Of a DNA stretch of 6,711 nucleotides, positions 1 through 6,141 are shown piece after piece. The DNA comes from Bacteroidales bacterium. Its GTDB lineage: Bacteria; Bacteroidota; Bacteroidia; Bacteroidales; GCA-2748055. The stretch covers positions 1 through 6,711 of the forward strand of contig JAOZLK010000250.1 of assembly GCA_029934875.1 (NCBI GenBank). The letters run 5' to 3'. The notes under the pieces were generated by a model. That model had not been told where the DNA came from. It worked only from the letters and a program-made list of their open reading frames with translations, and searched no databases. A program made the position numbers and the translations under genes. Every line of letters begins with the position of its first letter. Positions within the stretch are counted from its first letter, which is position 1.

Positions 1-145
1 TAGTTTTTTCAACTGCGGCATCGAGTACTCGTACGGAGGCAGCCCAGATATCAGGTCCGATTCCGTCTCCCTCAATATAGGGTACAATTGGAAAATCAGG
101 CACCTGAATTTCTCCATAATTATTGACAATCTTTTCTCCAGTCAA
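1..145 (-). CDS. icd: Isocitrate dehydrogenase, homodimeric (E. coli Icd) type, N-terminal fragment
   Basis: This is the 5' end (48 codons) of a gene that runs off the left edge. The readable peptide contains [20 protein letters not shown] followed by a helix ending LDAAVEKT. That closely resembles the N-terminus of E. coli-type Icd ([16 protein letters not shown] in E. coli), an enzyme that oxidatively decarboxylates isocitrate to 2-oxoglutarate in the TCA cycle. No ATG lies in frame before the upstream stop (TAA, 181-179). I chose TTG at 145-143, which gives [15 protein letters not shown] and the usual family N-terminus, with AGGA a few bases upstream. GTG at 103-101 is the alternative, but it would remove the first beta strand. 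The gene follows dnaX on the same strand with a 56-bp gap, so co-transcription is possible. The residues that decide NAD versus NADP use lie outside the window. The family call is secure; cofactor and start are less so. Confidence 0.85.
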   Translation of the reverse strand, partial: MTGEKIVNNYGEIQVPDFPIVPYIEGDGIGPDIWAASVRVLDAAVEKT

Positions 146-201
146 TTTTCCTATATGAATTATGTTTAACCCTTGTATTTACAATTTAATCAAGAGCAAG
201 T

Positions 202-2019
202 TCAATCATCGAAATCAAGTCCGAACCTGGATTTCAATTGACCGACCTCCGGATTCTTTTTCATCATAAATTCCAACCTGTCCTGATCGGTATAAATCCT
301 CTTTTTTTCAGAGGCCTGTTCCATAACCTCAGTGATGATTTCGATAACAGCCATGCCGGTGGCCTCCCTGATATACGAGCTTAGATCACCTCTGATATTC
401 TTTTGAAAATTATCCTTCTGTGCCTCCGTGTTAAGTAGCACACGTATGACGCCTTCGGCACTCACCACAGGTTTTTGATTCTGTAAGGTACTGAAAACCC
501 GCGGGTTCGTCTTTTCGACGGAGGCGGCGTAGGCCTTCCAGGCATTCAGTATCAGGTCAGGATCGGGAGGGACTTGTTCTGCCTGCTTTTCCCCGGGTAT
601 AATACTTGCAACTTCTTCTTTCTTTTCGACGGCCTGAGGTTTAGGTGCACTGGGCTCTACATAATCCTGCTTCAGTGAATCCTTAATTGAGATGGAAGGT
701 TTCCAGACAGTATGGTTGTTACCATTTCTATATCCATTCTCTTCCGGGGTTTTAGTATCGGACTTCGCCGCCGCTTGTTTGGGATTTTCAACGGGTTTGG
801 CAGAAACTGGAGCAGCTTCGACAGCAGCGGCAGGCACTACCGATGCTGCGGGAACTACGGGAGCAGCCTCAGGGGCGGAGGAAGTTTGATCCGGGCTTGA
901 TTCAGTTAGTTGTTTTTTTTTTTGACCACCGTTAAGGTTAGCCAATTTTACCAGAGCCAGTTCAACCGTCAATCGTTGATTCCTGCTGGTCCTGAACTGA
1001 ATATCCGCCTGATTGCAGATATCCAGACCTTCATAGAGAAAGGAGAGTGAAACCTGCTGCGATTGAGAGAGGTATTTTTCCCGGATTCCTGCCCCTACCT
1101 CCATCAACTGAACAGTAGCAGGATCTTTACAAACCATCAGGTCGCGAAGATGCGCAGCATAGCCATTAATGAAGTTTCTGGCATCGAAGCCTTTTCCAAG
1201 CACCTCATTAAAGAGAAGCAACATGGAGGGAGCATCTCCTTCGAGCGCACTGAAAGTGAGCCTGAAGAAGTATTCATAGTCCAGAATATTCAAATTCTTA
1301 ATTACATTCTGATAACTAATCGTATCGCCTGAGAAGCTGACAACCTGGTCAAATATAGACAACGCATCGCGCATAGCCCCATCCGCTTTCTGAGCAATTA
1401 CATGCAATGCATCCTCCTCGAAAGCAAGGGATTCCTTCTCGGCAATGGATTTGAGGTAAGTCACAGCATCCTCCACGCCAATCCTGTTGAAATCAAAAAT
1501 CTGGCACCTGGAGAGGATGGTGGGAATAATCTTATGTTTTTCGGTAGTAGCCAGGATAAATACTGCATGAGCAGGTGGCTCCTCAAGGGTTTTTAAGAAG
1601 GCATTGAAAGCCTGCTGAGATAACATATGTACCTCATCTATGATATAGATACTATATGAACCGATCTGAGGAGGTATCCTTACTTGCTCGTTGAGCAAGC
1701 GGATATCATCTACCGAATTATTTGATGCAGCATCTAGTTCATGAATGCTATAGGATCGGTTTTCATTAAAGGATATGCAGGATTCACAGGTATTACACGC
1801 CTCCCCTGTTTCGGTGATATTGAAACAGTTAATTGTTCTTGCAAAAATCCGCGCACAGGTTGTTTTTCCCACTCCCCTGGGTCCGCTGAAAAGATAGGCG
1901 TGTCCAAGGTGCTGATTCAGGATGGAATTCTTCAGAGTTGTGGAAATTGCAGATTGTCCAACTACATCACTAAATGTAGTGGGCCGGTATTTGCGTGCAG
2001 ATACAATAAATTTATCCAT
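202..2019 (-). CDS. dnaX: DNA polymerase III subunit tau (and probably gamma), clamp-loader ATPase DnaX
   Basis: DnaX is the ATPase of the clamp loader, which opens the beta clamp onto primed DNA and, as tau, links the polymerase cores. The 605-residue product shows the full AAA+ set: Walker A GPRGVGKTT (46-54), a zinc module with C65, C75, C78 and C81, Walker B ending DEVH (128-131), sensor 1 ATTE (157-160), the arginine-finger SRC motif (170-172) and sensor 2 GAMRDALS (214-221). The collar domain follows to about residue 365. After QKKKQ (366-370) comes a Pro/Ala-rich, low-complexity linker to about 485, then a folded C-terminal region (about 486-605) that should bind polymerase or helicase. 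The ATG at 2019-2017 gives the canonical start (MDKFIVSARKYRP). It has no Shine-Dalgarno sequence, as is usual in Bacteroidota. It is divergent from rpsF; I found no convincing promoter for it in the 184-bp gap. An A11 run inside the gene is listed separately. Confidence 0.97.
   Translation of the reverse strand: MDKFIVSARKYRPTTFSDVVGQSAISTTLKNSILNQHLGHAYLFSGPRGVGKTTCARIFARTINCFNITETGEACNTCESCISFNENRSYSIHELDAASNNSVDDIRLLNEQVRIPPQIGSYSIYIIDEVHMLSQQAFNAFLKTLEEPPAHAVFILATTEKHKIIPTILSRCQIFDFNRIGVEDAVTYLKSIAEKESLAFEEDALHVIAQKADGAMRDALSIFDQVVSFSGDTISYQNVIKNLNILDYEYFFRLTFSALEGDAPSMLLLFNEVLGKGFDARNFINGYAAHLRDLMVCKDPATVQLMEVGAGIREKYLSQSQQVSLSFLYEGLDICNQADIQFRTSRNQRLTVELALVKLANLNGGQKKKQLTESSPDQTSSAPEAAPVVPAASVVPAAAVEAAPVSAKPVENPKQAAAKSDTKTPEENGYRNGNNHTVWKPSISIKDSLKQDYVEPSAPKPQAVEKKEEVASIIPGEKQAEQVPPDPDLILNAWKAYAASVEKTNPRVFSTLQNQKPVVSAEGVIRVLLNTEAQKDNFQKNIRGDLSSYIREATGMAVIEIITEVMEQASEKKRIYTDQDRLEFMMKKNPEVGQLKSRFGLDFDD
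902..924 (-). promoter_or_regulatory. dnaX: Probable slippage/frameshift site in dnaX (A11 run) with stops in both alternative frames
   Basis: The coding strand has an uninterrupted run of 11 A (window 923-913) in codons Q366 K367 K368 K369 Q370, at the end of the collar domain. One extra A, or a -1 ribosomal slip on A AAA AAA, reads K-T-T-N and then TGA at 904-902, giving a product of about 372 residues. One missing A reads N-N and then TAA at 908-906, giving about 370 residues. Either product keeps the whole ATPase and collar and loses the linker and the C-terminal domain, matching the gamma form known from E. coli (ribosomal frameshift) and Thermus thermophilus (transcriptional slippage on an A run). 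A weak SD-like GGTGG lies just upstream. I saw no clear stimulatory hairpin within about 20 bases downstream, which leans towards transcriptional slippage. Function is inferred. Confidence 0.7.
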
Positions 2020-2140
2020 TGGAGCGGCTAAGATAGCAAGATTGAATCAATAGTCCATCCTTATATATAAAGCCTTTATGGCCTATTATTAATAAAGTGA
2101 TGCAATAATAGACAGAATGAAGGAAAAAGGGGGATCTTTC

Positions 2141-2171
2141 TTGCCTCGTAATCAAAAAGTTTCTACTTTTG
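2141..2171 (+). promoter_or_regulatory. Bacteroidota-type promoter of the rpsF-rpsR-rplI operon
   Basis: A -33 element TTG (2141-2143) is separated by 20 bp from TACTTTTG (2164-2171). The latter matches the Bacteroidota -7 consensus TAnnTTTG at every defined position. Transcription would begin near 2177-2179, leaving a short A/T-rich leader of about 25 nt before the rpsF ATG at 2204. This placement also argues against translation from the in-frame ATG at 2117, which lies upstream of the promoter. Confidence 0.8.
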
Positions 2172-2203
2172 CAGTCGATTTTTTATTAACTAAATATTTA
2201 TTC

Positions 2204-2560
2204 ATGTTAAACCAATACGAGACCGTTTTCATTGCTACTCCCGTTTTGTCTGAAAGCCAGATGAAGGAAGCGGTCAGCAAATTCAAGAAAGTGATCACCA
2301 ATAACAAAGGTGAGATCGTCTATGAAGAGGACTGGGGCCTGAAAAAACTGGCCTATCCCATCCAGAAAAAATCCACAGGATTTTACCACCTGATCGAGTT
2401 CAAAGCTGAGCCTGACACCATTGCCTTACTCGAAACCGAGTTTCGCAGAGACGAGCGTATCCTCCGTTTTCTAACCATGAAGATGGAAAAATATGCTGTG
2501 GTATATGCAGAGAAAAAAAGAGCGAGGAAAGCAGCAGATCAAAAAAAGGAGGCAGTATAA
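2204..2560 (+). CDS. rpsF: 30S ribosomal protein bS6
   Basis: bS6 sits on the platform of the small ribosomal subunit and binds 16S rRNA as a heterodimer with bS18. The 118-residue product has the family's features: an N-terminal [17 protein letters not shown] strand, the central [20 protein letters not shown] stretch, the [11 protein letters not shown] motif, and a short basic tail rich in Lys and Ala. The frame is open upstream to an ATG at 2117, but the promoter lies between the two ATGs and bS6 proteins begin at this point, so 2204 is the start. No Shine-Dalgarno precedes it; the leader is almost pure A/T. It is the first gene of a three-gene operon; its stop TAA (2558-2560) overlaps the rpsR ATG by one base. 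No priB-like gene sits between rpsF and rpsR, unlike in E. coli. Confidence 0.97.
   Translation: MLNQYETVFIATPVLSESQMKEAVSKFKKVITNNKGEIVYEEDWGLKKLAYPIQKKSTGFYHLIEFKAEPDTIALLETEFRRDERILRFLTMKMEKYAVVYAEKKRARKAADQKKEAV
2545..2552 (+). promoter_or_regulatory. Extended Shine-Dalgarno of rpsR
   Basis: AAAGGAGG lies inside the last codons of rpsF, 7 nt before the rpsR ATG. It is an 8-nt perfect complement to the usual 16S rRNA tail (CCUCCUUU). This is unusual in a Bacteroidota-like window where dnaX, rpsF, the monomeric icd and ridA starts have no such motif. Confidence 0.85.
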
Positions 2561-2829
2561 TGGCACAAGACAATTCAGAAATCAGATATTTAACTCCACC
2601 AACGGTAGAGGTAAAAAAGAAAAAGTATTGCAGGTTCTTAAAGAACCGCATCAAGTACATCGACTATAAGGATCCGGAATTCCTTAAGAAGTTTCTCAAT
2701 GAGCAGGGGAAGATTTTACCCAGGCGACTTACCGGAACATCACTTAAGTTCCAGAGAAAAGTATCAGTGGCCATCAAACGTGCTCGCCACCTGGCTCTTC
2801 TGCCCTATGTAACTGACATGTTAAAGTAA
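2560..2829 (+). CDS. rpsR: 30S ribosomal protein bS18
   Basis: bS18 pairs with bS6 on the 30S platform. The 89-residue protein matches the family: [20 protein letters not shown] (about residues 18-37) corresponds to the CRF...IDYKD block of E. coli S18, and [18 protein letters not shown] with the C-terminal [13 protein letters not shown] is diagnostic. It has about 17 N-terminal residues ([17 protein letters not shown]) not present in the 75-residue E. coli protein. A single cysteine (C24) remains, so no four-Cys zinc site is present. Translation starts at an ATG overlapping the rpsF stop (TAATG) behind a strong Shine-Dalgarno, so expression may combine translational coupling with direct ribosome recruitment. 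It is followed 13 nt later by rplI. Confidence 0.97.
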   Translation: MAQDNSEIRYLTPPTVEVKKKKYCRFLKNRIKYIDYKDPEFLKKFLNEQGKILPRRLTGTSLKFQRKVSVAIKRARHLALLPYVTDMLK

Positions 2830-2835
2830 AGGAGG
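2828..2835 (+). promoter_or_regulatory. Extended Shine-Dalgarno of rplI
   Basis: AAAGGAGG begins within the rpsR stop codon and ends 7 nt before the rplI ATG. It has the same 8-nt anti-Shine-Dalgarno match and the same spacing as the rpsR site, making a matched pair inside one operon. Confidence 0.85.
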
Positions 2836-2842
2836 ACAAAAA

Positions 2843-3289
2843 ATGAATGTGATCTTAAAACAAGACATGGGAAATCTGGGACATAAGGACGACATCGTGC
2901 TCGTTAAGGATGGATACGCCCGAAATTACCTTATTCCCAAAGGTATAGCTATAAATGCCACAGCGCAGGCTAAGAAGGTACATGAGGAGATTCTCCGTCA
3001 GCGTGCCCACAAAGAAGCTCAATTGAAAAAAGAGGCTGAGAAGATGGCTGAGGATATGAAGGATATATTTCTTTCTATTGGAGCCAAGACCAGCACCAAG
3101 GGCAAGATCTTTGGATCGGTTAATACCATCCAGCTTGCCGAGGCTCTTAAGGGTAAAGGCTTCGATATTGAGCGTAAAAATATTTCCATAAAAGAAGACC
3201 TGATCAAAGAGATAGGTAGCTATTCAGCGACTGTCAAATTGCACAGGGAAGTAGTTGTGGATATTCCCTTCGATATTGTATCCGAATAG
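2843..3289 (+). CDS. rplI: 50S ribosomal protein bL9
   Basis: bL9 binds 23S rRNA near the base of the L1 stalk and reaches out from the large subunit; it supports translational fidelity. The 148-residue product has the typical two-domain form. The N-terminal RNA-binding domain (about 1-50) starts MNVILKQDMGNLGHKDD and holds the signature VKDGYARNYLIPKGIA. A long charged helix rich in Lys, Glu and Ala (about 45-78) links to a C-terminal domain (about 80-148) with the conserved KGKIFGSV turn and the closing VVVDIPFDIV strand. Length equals that of E. coli L9 (149). It is the last gene of the rpsF-rpsR-rplI operon; a strong intrinsic terminator begins 25 bp after its TAG stop. Confidence 0.97.
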   Translation: MNVILKQDMGNLGHKDDIVLVKDGYARNYLIPKGIAINATAQAKKVHEEILRQRAHKEAQLKKEAEKMAEDMKDIFLSIGAKTSTKGKIFGSVNTIQLAEALKGKGFDIERKNISIKEDLIKEIGSYSATVKLHREVVVDIPFDIVSE

Positions 3290-3313
3290 ATACACTATTA
3301 TATATATATGAGG

Positions 3314-3343
3314 AGAGTGCATCGAAAGGTGCACTCTTTTTTT
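3314..3343 (+). terminator. Intrinsic terminator of the rpsF-rpsR-rplI operon
   Basis: Bases 3314-3323 (AGAGTGCATC) pair with 3328-3337 (GGTGCACTCT) to make a 10-bp stem with one T-G wobble, closed by a GAAA tetraloop. Seven T follow (3337-3343). Both parts of a rho-independent terminator are present. Confidence 0.93.
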
Positions 3344-3429
3344 ATACCCGGTCGTTGCTGGAGAGGGTATGTATAGCTCCGAAGCCTGTAAAATGCCGAA
3401 GGCAGTTTAGCTGAGCTGAAGGTTGGATC

Positions 3430-3464
3430 AGGCGCATTACCCAGTATTCATAGGGTTTGCGCCT
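3430..3464. repeat. Imperfect inverted repeat / hairpin
   Basis: AGGCGCA (3430-3436) pairs with TGCGCCT (3458-3464), a 7-bp arm. After a small asymmetric bulge (TT against T), ACCC (3439-3442) pairs with GGGT (3453-3456), leaving a 10-base loop. No T run follows on either strand, so it is not a standard terminator. It could be an intergenic repeat, an RNA element or a protein site; its role is unknown. Confidence 0.65.
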
Positions 3465-3607
3465 ATTTCTATTGCAGCCTGCTGAAACAATTCTTCAGTT
3501 TACTTCCCCTGATTCCTGTATTTACACCGTAGCCCGCCTTCAGAGGTGATTAGCCTAATCTATGATCCCATAAGATTTACCGACTTTGAAGTTTTATTTT
3601 GCAATTC

Positions 3608-3638
3608 TTCGAAAGTCCTTCTACATTGATTAAATTTG
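3608..3638 (+). promoter_or_regulatory. Candidate promoter of monomeric icd
   Basis: TAAATTTG (3631-3638) matches the Bacteroidota -7 consensus TAnnTTTG at every defined position and lies 40 bp before the ATG. The -33 element is poor: only TTC (3608-3610) lies at the right distance of 20 bp. The area is A/T-rich, so a chance match is possible. Confidence 0.5.
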
Positions 3639-3678
3639 GATTGATTTAAAATAGCATTCAACCTACAAAAAAGATACA

Positions 3679-5901
3679 ATGGCAAAAATTACCTGGACGC
3701 ATACAGATGAGGCACCAGCCCTGGCAACATTGGCTTTACTTCCTGTTCTGAAGTCTTTTACCAAAGAGACAGATATTAAGATAGAACTGGCAGACATATC
3801 CCTGGCTGGAAGAATCATTGCTAACTTTCAGGAGAAGCTGAACGAAGATCAAAAAGTCCCTGACTACCTGAGAAAACTTGGTGATATGACTCAGGAAACT
3901 GATACAATTATCGTGAAGTTACCCAACATAAGCGCTTCTTTGCCACAGCTTCAGGAAGCTATAAAGGAATTAAATGAACAGGGATACGATATTCCATCCT
4001 ATCCCGAAGAGCCAAAAACAGACGAAGAAAGAGCACTTCAAAAGCGATTTTCTTCTATCCTTGGCTCAGCTGTTAACCCTGTGCTCCGTGAAGGAAATTC
4101 AGATCGGCGAGCTGCCTCTGCGGTGAAGAATTTTGCCCAGAAGAATCCTCATCGAATGATGAAACCATGGCCGGAATCCGATTCAAAGTCACGTGTTGCT
4201 CATATGAGTAGTAACGACTTTTATGAGCATGAAACTTCAATGACGATGGACAAGGCCTGCAACGTGAAAATTGAATTTGTAGATGAAGCTGGCAATGTAA
4301 CGCTCCTCAAAGACAGCATTTCCCTCCTTGCAGGAGAGCTTATTGACACGTCGCATATGAATGTCGAAGCATTGCGTGAATTCTTTGCCGAGCAGATCGA
4401 AGAAGCAAAAAAAGATCAGGTACTTCTCTCTCTTCATCTTAAGGCTACCATGATGAAAGTCTCTGATCCTATCATGTTCGGTCACGCTGTGTCTGTATAT
4501 TTCAGAGATGCGCTTGATAAACATGCTGTTGCCTTAAAGGAAATTGGTGCAAATGTCAATAACGGACTCTCTGATGTCCTGGAAAAACTAAACAAATTGC
4601 CAGAAGATAAGAAATCAGAAATCAGTGCAGACATTCAATCAGTGTATGAGAGTCAACCTGCCCTGGCCATGGTAGATTCTCGTAAAGGAATTACCAATCT
4701 TCATGTGCCCAATAACGTTATTGTCGATGCTTCCATGCCCAACATCATCCGTGACGGTGGCAGAATGTGGAACAACGACGATCAGCTACAAGATTGTATT
4801 GCAATGATTCCAGACCGTAGCTATGCATCAATGTATGGTGAAATATTGGAAGATGCTAAAGAGAAAGGACAGTTTGATCCAAGCACTATGGGAAGTGTAT
4901 CAAACGTTGGATTGATGGCGAAAAAAGCAGAAGAATACGGTTCTCATGACAAAACATTTGAAGCCCAGACTTCAGGAGCCTTTCGCGTGGTCGATGAAAC
5001 AGGCACTACATTACTCAGTCAAAAGGTAGAAAACGGTGATATTTTCCGCATGTGTCAGACGAAAGATGTGGCAATTCATGATTGGGTTAAACTGGCAGTA
5101 AACAGATGCAGAATAAGTGGCAGTCCGATAGTATTCTGGCTCGATGAAAATCGCGCGCATGATAATGAGATCATCAATAAAGTGAAGACTTATCTGACTG
5201 ATTACAACACCGACGGCCTCGAAATTCTTATCAAATCTCCAGTGGAAGCTATGAGATATACACTTAAAAGAGTTCGCAAAGGAGAGGATACGATCTCAGC
5301 GACGGGAAACGTGCTCAGAGATTATTTGACTGACCTTTTCCCAATTCTTGAGCTGGGGACCAGCGCACGTATGCTTTCGATCGTTCCCTTGCTGAATGGT
5401 GGAGGATTATTTGAAACCGGTGCCGGAGGATCAGCTCCAAAGCATGTGGATCAACTTGTCGGCGAAGGTCACCTTAGGTGGGATTCCCTGGGTGAATATT
5501 GCGCGCTTGTACCTGCTTTCGAAATGATTGTTGAACAGTCTGGAGATAAAAAGGCTGCTATCCTCGCAGAAACGCTGGATCAGGCGATTTCCCAATATCT
5601 GGAAAACGGGAAGCTTCCTGGCCGAAAAGTAAACGAACTGGATAACCGGGGTAGCACCTACTATCTGACTCTTTACTGGGCACAAGCCCTGGCGTCTCAG
5701 GATAATGATGCATCTATGAAAGCTCGATTTATCAAACTGGCGGATGAACTCGTTAAAAACGAGGAAATCATCAATGAAGAGCTCTTGGCAGTTCAGAATC
5801 AGTCCGTTGATCTTGGAGGTTATTTTAACCCGGATAATGAAAAAGCAACGCGGGTAATGCGACCAAGTGCTATCTTAAATAAGATCATCGATAAGTTCTA
5901 A
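3679..5901 (+). CDS. icd: Isocitrate dehydrogenase (NADP+), monomeric type (IDH-II)
   Basis: This cytosolic enzyme converts isocitrate to 2-oxoglutarate, CO2 and NADPH. The 740-residue length equals that of the monomeric IDH family (about 740), which has no clear sequence similarity to homodimeric Icd. Family signatures include the opening [32 protein letters not shown] (about 127-144), [20 protein letters not shown] (251-270), [10 protein letters not shown] (360-369), [20 protein letters not shown] (539-558), and [24 protein letters not shown] (583-606). Residues known from the Azotobacter enzyme to act in catalysis, metal and substrate binding (K255, D350, Y420, R547, D548, D552) and in NADP binding (H589, R600, R649) are all present at the same numbers, so the protein should be active and NADP-specific. 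The ATG at 3679 gives the family N-terminus and has no Shine-Dalgarno. The gene appears monocistronic, with a candidate promoter just upstream and no clear T-run terminator after it. Confidence 0.97.
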   Translation: MAKITWTHTDEAPALATLALLPVLKSFTKETDIKIELADISLAGRIIANFQEKLNEDQKVPDYLRKLGDMTQETDTIIVKLPNISASLPQLQEAIKELNEQGYDIPSYPEEPKTDEERALQKRFSSILGSAVNPVLREGNSDRRAASAVKNFAQKNPHRMMKPWPESDSKSRVAHMSSNDFYEHETSMTMDKACNVKIEFVDEAGNVTLLKDSISLLAGELIDTSHMNVEALREFFAEQIEEAKKDQVLLSLHLKATMMKVSDPIMFGHAVSVYFRDALDKHAVALKEIGANVNNGLSDVLEKLNKLPEDKKSEISADIQSVYESQPALAMVDSRKGITNLHVPNNVIVDASMPNIIRDGGRMWNNDDQLQDCIAMIPDRSYASMYGEILEDAKEKGQFDPSTMGSVSNVGLMAKKAEEYGSHDKTFEAQTSGAFRVVDETGTTLLSQKVENGDIFRMCQTKDVAIHDWVKLAVNRCRISGSPIVFWLDENRAHDNEIINKVKTYLTDYNTDGLEILIKSPVEAMRYTLKRVRKGEDTISATGNVLRDYLTDLFPILELGTSARMLSIVPLLNGGGLFETGAGGSAPKHVDQLVGEGHLRWDSLGEYCALVPAFEMIVEQSGDKKAAILAETLDQAISQYLENGKLPGRKVNELDNRGSTYYLTLYWAQALASQDNDASMKARFIKLADELVKNEEIINEELLAVQNQSVDLGGYFNPDNEKATRVMRPSAILNKIIDKF

Positions 5902-6141
5902 ATTCTTTTATGATTTTTGGGTGGCTCAGTTTAAGCGGAATTTGCAATTCAGGACAATAATCAAGCTTGATATTTAGCTGAGCTCGCAAGCTCGGTTTAG
6001 CTTCCGCTGAGCTCGCAGGCTCGGTTAAGCGAGGAGATATATTATACCCTTAACGGAATAATTAAAGGCAGAGTCAAGTGGAAACCTTATTCGAAAACAC
6101 GTCGTCGCTGAAAACGAAGGATGTTACAGGATTTTGGGGTC
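5902..6141. other. Intergenic region between convergent icd and ridA
   Basis: Both flanking genes end here (convergent). The gap holds a palindrome and a pair of hairpin repeats (described separately) but no credible gene and no classical hairpin-plus-T-run terminator on either strand. Confidence 0.6.
5960..6030. repeat. 12-bp palindrome plus two tandem 25-bp hairpin repeat units
   Basis: The cluster begins with the perfect palindrome ATCAAGCTTGAT (5960-5971). Two 25-bp units follow at 5977-6001 and 6006-6030, identical at 23 of 25 positions and starting 29 bp apart. Each starts GCTGAGCTCGCA and folds on itself around a CGCA loop. Unit 1 has GAGCT/AGCTC arms that extend to about 9 bp with G-T pairs. 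Unit 2 has GAGCT/GGCTC arms with outer CGCT/AGCG pairing. The position between convergent genes suggests an intergenic repeat of REP type, or a shared transcript-end structure. Confidence 0.75.

Larger units (their letters stand above)
3344..3678. other. Intergenic region between rplI and monomeric icd
   Basis: This stretch of 335 bases holds no credible gene. No convincing start with family-like sequence was seen on either strand, and no tRNA-like T-arm. It contains a short hairpin (TGCC-GAA-GGCA, 3394-3404), a 12-base match (3406-3417) to the repeat found after icd, a long inverted repeat (3430-3464), and a promoter candidate for icd near its right end. Confidence 0.6.

Noticed and set aside
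692..2031. Several plus-strand open frames (for example 1063-1332 and 1741-2031) opposite dnaX
   Set aside because: They are antisense to a clearly conserved gene, have no family-like sequence and no start signals; they are shadows of dnaX codon use.
2020..2120. Promoter for dnaX in the gap to rpsF
   Set aside because: Near matches such as TATCTTAG and TATTATTG on the minus strand each miss a consensus base and lack a TTG at the proper distance, so none was annotated.
2117..2203. A 29-residue N-terminal extension of bS6 from an ATG at 2117
   Set aside because: The extension is not bS6-like, and the TTG / TACTTTTG promoter lies downstream of that ATG, so the transcript would not contain it.
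2541..2547. A7 run at the end of rpsF as a slippage site
   Set aside because: It lies four codons before the stop and simply forms the A-rich lead-in to the rpsR Shine-Dalgarno; a slip there would change only the last few residues.
3388..3406. Small hairpin TGCC-GAA-GGCA with TTTT on the minus strand as a terminator
   Set aside because: The stem is only 4 bp and there is no minus-strand gene reading into it.
5977..6030. Two repeats with a short spacer as a minimal CRISPR array
   Set aside because: The units are 25 bp with a 4-bp gap, there are only two, they differ from each other, and no cas gene is present.
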